Shown here piece after piece: positions 1 to 5,160 of a stretch of 6,149 nt of DNA. Origin of the DNA: CAYMAT01 sp964388495 (lineage in GTDB: Bacteria; Patescibacteriota; Gracilibacteria; Peribacterales; Peribacteraceae). The DNA is taken from NCBI GenBank assembly GCA_964388495.1, contig CAYMAT010000054.1:1-6149 (forward strand), in the 5' to 3' direction. The notes under the pieces were generated by a model. It had not been told where the DNA came from. It was given only the letters and a program-made list of their open reading frames with translations, and did no database searches. The translations under genes were made by a program, and so were the position numbers. Positions within the stretch are counted from its first letter, which is position 1. Each line of letters opens with the position of its first letter.

Positions 1-2636
1 ACCGCTATCGCGAAATGGAGAAGATTGTGGATGCCATTTCCGCCCACTCGCTCCTCATCAATCAAAAGGATCCGTACGCGCGCAATGCCGATTTGCTCCA
101 GCGTATCAGCCAGGTGAAGCGCGAGGGGAAAACCGTAGAAGACTTGCGCCGGGTGGCATCCATCTATGACAGAGAGATGGCGCAGAAGAGCAAACCCGGC
201 ACCAAAGTGCACGAGAAAAACCTGCAGGCCGCCCAGAAGTTCCGGGAATTCATCAGCATCTTTGAGGCGTATCAGGAGATGCTTTCCTCTACGGGGCGCT
301 ACGACTATGACGACATGATTCTGCAGGTGATCCGCGCGTTTATGGAGGATGAGGCGCTTTTGGCATCGCTCCAGGAACGCTATCAGTACATTTTGGTGGA
401 CGAGTTTCAGGATACGAACGGGGCCCAGTACAGGCTCATAGAACTCCTCACCACGTACAAAGATCTTCCCGTGGAACCCAATATTTTTGTGGTGGGTGAC
501 GATGACCAGGCGATCTACAGGTTCCAGGGGGCAAATCTCCAGAACATGCTGTCGTTCCATGCGCGGTTTCCCAAGGCACCCGTCATTGCGCTGGATACCA
601 GCTACCGTTCCACGCAGGTGATTCTGGATGCCGCGCAGTCCCTCATCTCTGCCAATGAAGAACGTCTGGTGGGACGCATCCCCGGCCTCCAGAAAAACCT
701 GACGGCGGGGATTGCGGAGGAGGGGATACCCGTCACGATGGTCCGCCCGCCCAGCGATACCGCCGAGCAGTGGTACATTGCGGAGCTTTTGGAAAAGCGG
801 CTTGCAGAAGGGCAAAAACCTGAATCTATTGCTGTCCTCACGCGGACCAATGAAGAGCTTTTTCTCTTGCTAGAGGTTTTGCGTGCCAGAAAAATCCCCG
901 TCGTTATTAGCGGAACCGATGATCTCCTCAATCATCCGCTGGTACGTCAGGTTGTGACCATTTTGGAGGCGATCGATGATCACTCGCGGGATTCGCTCAG
1001 CCAAGCACTCGCTTGCGATTGTTTTTCGGTCCATCCCGCGGATCTCGCCAAGGTCCATCTCCTTGCGCGGGAAAAGAAAGTGCCGGTGGATTCCGTTCTG
1101 CTCCGCGTAGAGGAAACGGACGAGATTCGCTTTGATCATCGTGACCGGCTCATTGCCGCTCGCGATACCCTCCTAGCGCTACGCCAGCAGGCGGGGATCC
1201 GCACCGTGATTGAATCCGTCGACCACGTGCTCCGCGATACGGGTATAGCCCCGCACCCGCAATCCGCCGGTGACGATATTGACCCCCGCGCTCTTGCCGC
1301 CGTGGAAGCTTTCTTCCGGTACGTGCGGAATAGGAGCTTGGAGCGCCCGGGCATGACGCTGCGGGAGTTTATGGATGATCTGGGATTTTATAGCGAAGGA
1401 ATTGTGCGTCTCTCCTACAGCATCCCGCATTTGACGGAGGCGGGCGTGAACCTCATGACCGCGCACCAGAGCAAGGGGCTGGAGTTTGATACCGTGATCA
1501 TCACGCACTTCCGCGAGGGGCACTGGGATAAGAGGCGCAAGCCGCCATCGGTCAGCATCCCCGAAGACCTCCTGTTTGGCTGGTCATCGGAAAAGAAGTC
1601 GGAAGAAGAGCGTCAGGATGAGCGGCGCCTGGCCTTTGTGGCTGCCACAAGGGCTAAACGTGAAATCATCCTTACCTGTCCCGTGACGCTCGCCGTTGGT
1701 GAAAAGACCAAAGACGTGTCGCCCTCCGCCTTCTTTGCGGAAATGGGGACACTCCCGGAGGAGCACGTGAACTTGCGGGAGCCGGCCAAGGCGTCACTCC
1801 TGCTCTATACGCCGTCCGCAGTGCCAGATGACGCGCTCAAGACGTATCTCCGTGAGCGTTTGGAGACCTTTGCACTCTCCGCCACCGCTCTCAACCGTTT
1901 CCTCAGGGATCCCAAAGAATTTTTGCGGATTGATCTTTTGGGTCAGCCTGAGGAATTTGACGAAGGCAGTATCCGCAGACTGGGCTACGGAAACGCCGTG
2001 CACTGGGCACTCAGGCAATGGGCCGATGCACGCATTAAGGGCAAAGAGATCGGGCTCGAGGATTTTCTGCAGCACTTTGAATGGTATCTGCATGAGAAGA
2101 CCATCCTGACGGAAAAACAACTCACGGATTTGGTGGCGCTGGGACACGATGCATTGCCAAGGTATTTTGACCTTCAACTCCGTGATGCCACGCCCGTTTT
2201 GTACGGAGTGGAACGCGACGCACGCACGCGCTTGGATAGTCCCGCTTTTGCCGGTAATGGCATTCCGCTCAAGGGAAAAATTGACCGAATTGATTTGGCA
2301 TCGCCCACGTCCGCACGCGCAACGGTGATCGATTACAAGGCAGCCAAAGGAAAGAGTGAATCAGAGATACGCGGGGGGATGGAGCCCGGTACCGTGTCGC
2401 GCTCGGAGGACGGCGGGCATTTCCGTCAGCTCGCGTTTTATGCGGTATTGCTGGAGGGTGCGGAACCGCTGCTTGAGCCGGAGGCATTCCAATTGGAATA
2501 CATCGGCGAACGCGGCGAACACCCCGTGACACGAAGCTTTTCTGTTACTACAGCGGAAAAAGACGCTCTCAAAAAGCTCATTACGGACGTGTGGACCAAG
2601 GTCATGAACCTGGATTTCACCCCGTTATCTGTTTGA
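1..2636 (+). CDS. UvrD-family ATP-dependent DNA helicase fused to a C-terminal PD-(D/E)XK nuclease (5' partial)
   Basis: A superfamily 1A helicase joined to a RecB/AddB-type nuclease, expected to unwind and trim DNA ends in recombinational repair. The frame is open to the left edge (codons start at base 3), and Walker A, which should precede the visible part, is missing, so the Met at base 15 is internal. Residues below are counted from that Met. Helicase motif II is ILVDEFQDTN (126-135), motif III GDDDQAIYRFQGA (161-173), motif IV LDTSYRST (193-200), motif V VNLMTAHQSKGLEFDTV (478-494), and motif VI DERRLAFVAATRAK (535-548, arginine finger about R546). After a linker, the nuclease starts near LSATALNRFL (621-630) and carries H663, D757 in GKIDRID, D773/K775 in IDYKAAK and Q805 in FRQLAFYA, the PDDEXK_1 pattern. 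There is no cysteine after C555, so the Fe-S cluster of classical AddB-type nucleases is absent. The gene ends 12 bp inside the opposing lpxA-like gene. No AddB or RecC partner is visible. Confidence 0.95.
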   Translation, partial: RYREMEKIVDAISAHSLLINQKDPYARNADLLQRISQVKREGKTVEDLRRVASIYDREMAQKSKPGTKVHEKNLQAAQKFREFISIFEAYQEMLSSTGRYDYDDMILQVIRAFMEDEALLASLQERYQYILVDEFQDTNGAQYRLIELLTTYKDLPVEPNIFVVGDDDQAIYRFQGANLQNMLSFHARFPKAPVIALDTSYRSTQVILDAAQSLISANEERLVGRIPGLQKNLTAGIAEEGIPVTMVRPPSDTAEQWYIAELLEKRLAEGQKPESIAVLTRTNEELFLLLEVLRARKIPVVISGTDDLLNHPLVRQVVTILEAIDDHSRDSLSQALACDCFSVHPADLAKVHLLAREKKVPVDSVLLRVEETDEIRFDHRDRLIAARDTLLALRQQAGIRTVIESVDHVLRDTGIAPHPQSAGDDIDPRALAAVEAFFRYVRNRSLERPGMTLREFMDDLGFYSEGIVRLSYSIPHLTEAGVNLMTAHQSKGLEFDTVIITHFREGHWDKRRKPPSVSIPEDLLFGWSSEKKSEEERQDERRLAFVAATRAKREIILTCPVTLAVGEKTKDVSPSAFFAEMGTLPEEHVNLREPAKASLLLYTPSAVPDDALKTYLRERLETFALSATALNRFLRDPKEFLRIDLLGQPEEFDEGSIRRLGYGNAVHWALRQWADARIKGKEIGLEDFLQHFEWYLHEKTILTEKQLTDLVALGHDALPRYFDLQLRDATPVLYGVERDARTRLDSPAFAGNGIPLKGKIDRIDLASPTSARATVIDYKAAKGKSESEIRGGMEPGTVSRSEDGGHFRQLAFYAVLLEGAEPLLEPEAFQLEYIGERGEHPVTRSFSVTTAEKDALKKLITDVWTKVMNLDFTPLSV

Positions 2637-3449
2637 GGGTGCCTTTCTTTGGTGGGCTATGCCTCGTCTGCTGGCCGTTTTTAAGAATGCAAAAAACGAG
2701 AGTACTTCCGGACTGTTCGTCTGCATGCTCCTTTCGGCTTCCTCCGCACTTAGCCGCTCTTCAAAGCACAACCGGAATGCGTGACGGAGTTGTTGCAGAG
2801 TCTCAGTGGAAACCTTTTCATTTTCGCGGAAACGCAGTCGCCCATTAATGCCCACTACACAAGCATCTTCCCTACCGCTTGCGGCGGTAAAGGGCGGAAT
2901 GTCTTTTCTTACGGAACTATGCGCTGCGATCAACGTCCGCTCGCCTATGCGTGCAAAATGCTGCACGCCCGTGTGCGCGTAAAGCAATGCGTTGTCGCCA
3001 ATATGCACATGCCCTGCCACCTCAGAACCGTTGACCATTTTCACGCCGTTACCAAGTTGTGCGTCATGCGCCACATGCGTATTGGCCATGAGCATGCAGT
3101 TTTCTCCTATGACGGTTGCTCTTTCGTTGGTACCCGAGTGCACCGTCGCAAAATTGCCGATGAATGATCCATTCCCCACGCGCACATGTCCTTTTCCTTC
3201 CTTCTCCAAAATATCCTGCGGCCACCCGCCAATGACGGCATGGGACTCAATGCGCACATTGTTACCAATGTATGCTCCATTCTCTATGCTTGCATGGCTG
3301 CCCACAATGCATCTGGTTCCTAGGCGAACCCCTCTGCCTATGACGGCAAAAGGGCCTATCTCACACTCTTCTCCTACTTCCGCGGTTGGGTGGATAACCG
3401 CCTGCGCATGGATGCTATATCTGCCCGTTGGAACATCAGAGGGTTTCAT
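2625..3449 (-). CDS. lpxA: LpxA-like acyl-ACP--UDP-N-acetylglucosamine O-acyltransferase
   Basis: This 274-residue protein is close to the 262 residues of E. coli LpxA, which moves a 3-hydroxyacyl chain from ACP to the 3-OH of UDP-GlcNAc in the first, cytoplasmic step of lipid A synthesis. A left-handed beta-helix of hexapeptide repeats spans about residues 12-190 (IHPTAEVGEECEIGPF, VGNGSFIGNFATVHSGT, VAGHVHIGDNALLYAHTGV). A helical C-terminal domain follows (about 210-265), ending in the typical SFFAFLKTASRRGI. The catalytic motif is THVAHD (124-129); H128 matches the catalytic His125 of E. coli. WPQD (76-79), H147 and KDIPPF (182-187) are also family marks. Oddities: the usual VHQF is VQHF (162-165), the E. 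coli K76 position is Leu81, and the GLKRRGF segment is altered, so the acceptor or acyl chain may differ. There are about 11 extra N-terminal residues but no alternative in-frame start before the upstream stop at 3489-3491. No Shine-Dalgarno is visible; a promoter lies just upstream. No other lpx gene is in the window. Confidence 0.85.
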   Translation of the reverse strand: MKPSDVPTGRYSIHAQAVIHPTAEVGEECEIGPFAVIGRGVRLGTRCIVGSHASIENGAYIGNNVRIESHAVIGGWPQDILEKEGKGHVRVGNGSFIGNFATVHSGTNERATVIGENCMLMANTHVAHDAQLGNGVKMVNGSEVAGHVHIGDNALLYAHTGVQHFARIGERTLIAAHSSVRKDIPPFTAASGREDACVVGINGRLRFRENEKVSTETLQQLRHAFRLCFEERLSAEEAERSMQTNSPEVLSFFAFLKTASRRGIAHQRKAPSNR

Positions 3450-3462
3450 AGATGTGGAGCGG

Positions 3463-3492
3463 GAGTATCTTTTTGTATGGAAAATCTGTCAA
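3463..3492 (-). promoter_or_regulatory. Sigma70-type promoter for the lpxA-like gene
   Basis: Reading the minus strand, a perfect -35 box TTGACA (3492 to 3487) is followed by a 17-base spacer and GATACT (3469 to 3464), which matches 4 of 6 positions of TATAAT including the second A and last T. Transcription would begin about 6-8 bases later, near 3455-3458, leaving only about 6-9 bases before the ATG at 3449. That fits the lack of a Shine-Dalgarno sequence there and suggests a leaderless or near-leaderless mRNA. The box starts three bases after the SDR stop codon. This is seen in sequence only; there are no transcript data. Confidence 0.5.
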
Positions 3493-3494
3493 TC

Positions 3495-4235
3495 TCACCG
3501 CTTGGCGGTGTTGATTCCCGCCTGGTCCGTGGGCATCACCAGGATTTCCTCCAAATCCACGTGCTTGGGGCTACTCACCGCGTGCCAGATGGCCTCTGCG
3601 ATGTCCTGTGCTTGCAAAGGGGTGTAGTCCCGATAGAGGGCATCCGCCTTCTGTTTGTCACCTTTGAGGCGGACAAGGGAAAACTCCGTCTGCACTTTGC
3701 CCGGGGCCACTGTTGTCACGTGAATACCGCTTCCCAGGAGGTCTTTACGCAGACCCTGCGTGAAGGCGTGCACGAAGTGTTTTGTGCCGCAGTAGACCGT
3801 CCCTCCCGCGTAGGTTTCGCGCCCCGCGATGCTGCCCAGATTGATCAGATGCCCCTGGGTTTTCCGCAGGAAGGGGAGTGACAATTGCGCCACTTTCATG
3901 AGTCCCAAAATATTCACGTTCACCATCTGTTTGATATCGGAAAAATCCTGCGTTTCAAAAGACTCCGTCCCCAGCGCCAGTCCCGCGTTATTCACCGCCA
4001 CATCAATAGAAAGTTCTTGGAGTGTGGAAAACACCTGCTGCAGAGCGGCGTCATTGGTCACGTCACAGGCGTGGATTCTTATATCCACTTTTGTAGCAGC
4101 CAGAGACTTCCGGAGCTCTTCTAATCTATCCGTCCTGCGCGCAAGAAGGATGAGGTTTCTCCCCTTGCTGGCAAAAAGCTGTGCAGTGGCTTCCCCAATC
4201 CCGCTGCTGGCCCCGGTGATGAGTGTGTACGTCAT
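3495..4235 (-). CDS. YdfG-like NADP-dependent short-chain dehydrogenase/reductase
   Basis: A complete 246-residue classical SDR, normal length for the family, with one Rossmann domain, no signal peptide and a cytosolic location. The cofactor loop is TGASSGIG (7-14). ARR (32-34) after the second strand points to NADP(H), and CDV (57-59) and NNAG (82-85) are standard. The catalytic tetrad is N108, S135, Y148 and K152. The segments VNNAGLALG, YAGGTVYCGTK and EFSLVRLKGD closely resemble E. coli YdfG, which oxidises L-allo-threonine and 3-hydroxy acids such as 3-hydroxypropionate and reduces malonic semialdehyde. Broad activity on small 3-hydroxy acids is therefore the best guess, but SDR substrates are not predictable from sequence alone. 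The start ATG at 4235 shares ATGA with the rdgB stop and has no Shine-Dalgarno, so translation is probably coupled to rdgB. A perfect 6-bp hairpin covers its stop codon. Confidence 0.93.
   Translation of the reverse strand: MTYTLITGASSGIGEATAQLFASKGRNLILLARRTDRLEELRKSLAATKVDIRIHACDVTNDAALQQVFSTLQELSIDVAVNNAGLALGTESFETQDFSDIKQMVNVNILGLMKVAQLSLPFLRKTQGHLINLGSIAGRETYAGGTVYCGTKHFVHAFTQGLRKDLLGSGIHVTTVAPGKVQTEFSLVRLKGDKQKADALYRDYTPLQAQDIAEAIWHAVSSPKHVDLEEILVMPTDQAGINTAKR
3496..3510 (-). terminator. Small GC hairpin at the SDR stop codon, possible weak terminator
   Basis: The minus strand reads CACCGC-CAA-GCGGTG, a perfect 6-bp stem with a 3-nt loop covering the last SDR codons and most of the TGA stop. 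The following bases (AGATTGACAGATTTT) hold only a short, displaced T run, so this is not a canonical intrinsic terminator. It could reduce readthrough or protect the 3' end ahead of the lpxA promoter. The stem also forms on the + strand. Confidence 0.25.
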
Positions 4236-4846
4236 GTTCTGGACGATACCAGATATTCCCTAAAGGCGTTCACCGCCCGCCCGCGATGGCTCACGCGGTT
4301 CTTGTCTTCCAGCGTAAGTGCGGAGAAAACCTTATCGAACCCTTCCGGCTTAAAGCATGCGGAAATAGGAAGTCCCGGCAGATAATCCGCTTCCAGTTCT
4401 TCCGTAATCATCCCACGGCACTCGCCTTCAAAGAGATATTCATGTCCTTTGGCGTCAATGTACGCCAGTGCGCACACAAAGCGTGCATTCTTGTTCTTCT
4501 CGCTTTTCATACGATCCAAAAAAAATGTGATCCATTCTTCATCACTCGCATCGGGCCCCGCCCCCCACCGCCGCGTTTGCACCCCCAGTTCGCCCTCCAG
4601 CGCATCAATATGGATGCCGGAGTCATCCGCGAGCGTGGGGTGCCCAGAAGCGCTGTAGAAACGCGCCTTAATGAGGGCGTTGTCTGCATACGTCCTGCCG
4701 TGCTCCTCAGGTTGTTTGCCAAGATCAGGAATGTCTTTGAGTGACAGGAACGAAAGACCCAGACCATCCAGTGCCTCGGAAATCTCCCGGACCTTGCCCA
4801 GGTTACTCGTCCCGATCAGTAGGTTTCCCATATTCATGGTTATCAT
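4232..4846 (-). CDS. rdgB: RdgB/HAM1-family non-canonical purine NTP pyrophosphatase (ITP/XTP/dITP)
   Basis: A 204-residue cytosolic enzyme that, by family, hydrolyses ITP, dITP and XTP to monophosphate and pyrophosphate with Mg2+, keeping deaminated purines out of DNA and RNA. Near the N terminus is LLIGTSNLGKVREI (9-22, the T/S-x-N-x-x-K motif). Next come the helix GRTYADNALIKA (50-61), ADDSGI (73-78, with D75 as expected catalytic Asp) and, near the end, SHRGRAVNAF (186-195). The usual G-F-G-[YW]-D-P base-pocket loop is replaced by GLPISACFKPEGF (158-170); the ending FKPEG...SHR still aligns with human ITPA. The ATG at 4846 was chosen because AGAAAGG lies 10 bases upstream; ATGs at 4837 and 4831 are possible and would lose only 3 or 5 residues. 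It overlaps the upstream small ORF by 44 bp and the SDR start by 4 bp (ATGA), suggesting one transcript. Confidence 0.92.
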   Translation of the reverse strand: MITMNMGNLLIGTSNLGKVREISEALDGLGLSFLSLKDIPDLGKQPEEHGRTYADNALIKARFYSASGHPTLADDSGIHIDALEGELGVQTRRWGAGPDASDEEWITFFLDRMKSEKNKNARFVCALAYIDAKGHEYLFEGECRGMITEELEADYLPGLPISACFKPEGFDKVFSALTLEDKNRVSHRGRAVNAFREYLVSSRT

Positions 4847-5102
4847 AGTTGGTCAACCTTTCTAGTCGTCGCAGCGTCTCGTCTCTCACGGGAATTTGGT
4901 GCTCTTGCAGGGATTCCAATGGATTCCGGCCCCTTTCCCGTGCCGTTATTGTCGCATCCAGAAGCTTATGGATCTCTAAAACTTCCCTGTTAAGTTCTTC
5001 GCCATTAGGTTTTTGTACCGCTCGGTACAGCCTTGCAAGACCTTCCTTGTCAAACTCAGGAGAAGGTTTGGATCCATTATGCATGGAGGAAGAATAGCAC
5101 AT
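4803..5102 (-). CDS. Small charged hypothetical protein, unrecognised
   Basis: A 99-residue ORF filling the otherwise gene-free interval between ftsK and rdgB. I do not recognise a family. It is rich in Glu, Arg, Asp and Lys with no membrane segment or signal peptide. Two stretches look helical: about residues 17-57 (EFDKEGLARLYRAV, ELNREVLEIHKLLDA) and 63-84 (RDETLRRLERL), split by a Gly-Arg-Asn-Pro turn; leucine spacing allows a short coiled coil or helical hairpin. Its only cysteine, C2, falls in the disputed leader. The start is uncertain: the ATG at 5102 has only a weak AAGAA upstream, while Met7 (ATG at 5084) drops a low-complexity CYSSS leader but is preceded by a pyrimidine run. The last 14 codons overlap rdgB in another frame. 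It probably shares the rdgB-SDR transcript, but its function cannot be inferred. Confidence 0.6.
   Translation of the reverse strand: MCYSSSMHNGSKPSPEFDKEGLARLYRAVQKPNGEELNREVLEIHKLLDATITARERGRNPLESLQEHQIPVRDETLRRLERLTNYDNHEYGKPTDRDE
4857..4863 (-). promoter_or_regulatory. Ribosome binding site for rdgB, supporting the first ATG
   Basis: AGAAAGG on the minus strand lies 10 bases before the ATG at 4846. It sits inside the 3' part of the upstream small ORF. The later ATGs at 4837 and 4831 have no comparable purine-rich stretch at proper spacing, so this site favours the longer start. Spacing is slightly long and the match to the anti-Shine-Dalgarno is partial. Confidence 0.35.
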
Positions 5103-5160
5103 AATCGGTTCTTACAAAAAAATGACCGAATAAGAGTTCAGCTCTTTTGCTAGCCATAAA
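5103..5160 (-). other. ftsK-small ORF intergenic gap with inverted repeats and a T7 run
   Basis: This 58-bp gap is the only true intergenic space in the right half of the window besides the 45-bp lpxA spacer. Reading the minus strand, AAGAG (5146-5142) and CTCTT (5136-5132) form a 5-bp stem with a 5-nt loop, followed nine bases later by seven T residues (5122-5116). A second pair, TCGGT (5129-5125) and ACCGA (5109-5105), encloses the T run. Either could be a weak terminator for ftsK or leader structure for the small ORF. No convincing -35/-10 pair is visible; TGCTATTCT just inside the ORF resembles an extended -10 with a poor -35. Confidence 0.3.

Noticed and set aside
15..17. ATG at base 15 as the true helicase start
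   Set aside because: The frame is open upstream to the window edge and the protein would lack Walker A, so the start must lie outside the window.
2676..2698. CGTTTTT...AAAAACG inverted repeat downstream of the helicase stop, considered as a terminator
   Set aside because: The stem is almost all A:T and codes for the conserved FFAFLKT region of the LpxA-like protein; there is no GC stem followed by a U tract.
2992..3627. Long open frame on the + strand (211 codons) opposite the lpxA-like gene and the SDR 3' end
   Set aside because: It is antisense to a clearly recognised hexapeptide protein and spans the gene junction. Its Pro/Ser/Met/Cys-rich product looks like an antisense shadow, with no family features.
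4825..4853. TTGACC with a downstream ATATGG, considered as an rdgB promoter
   Set aside because: The -35 is one mismatch off, but the -10 is poor and lies downstream of the chosen start codon, so it could not drive the full gene.
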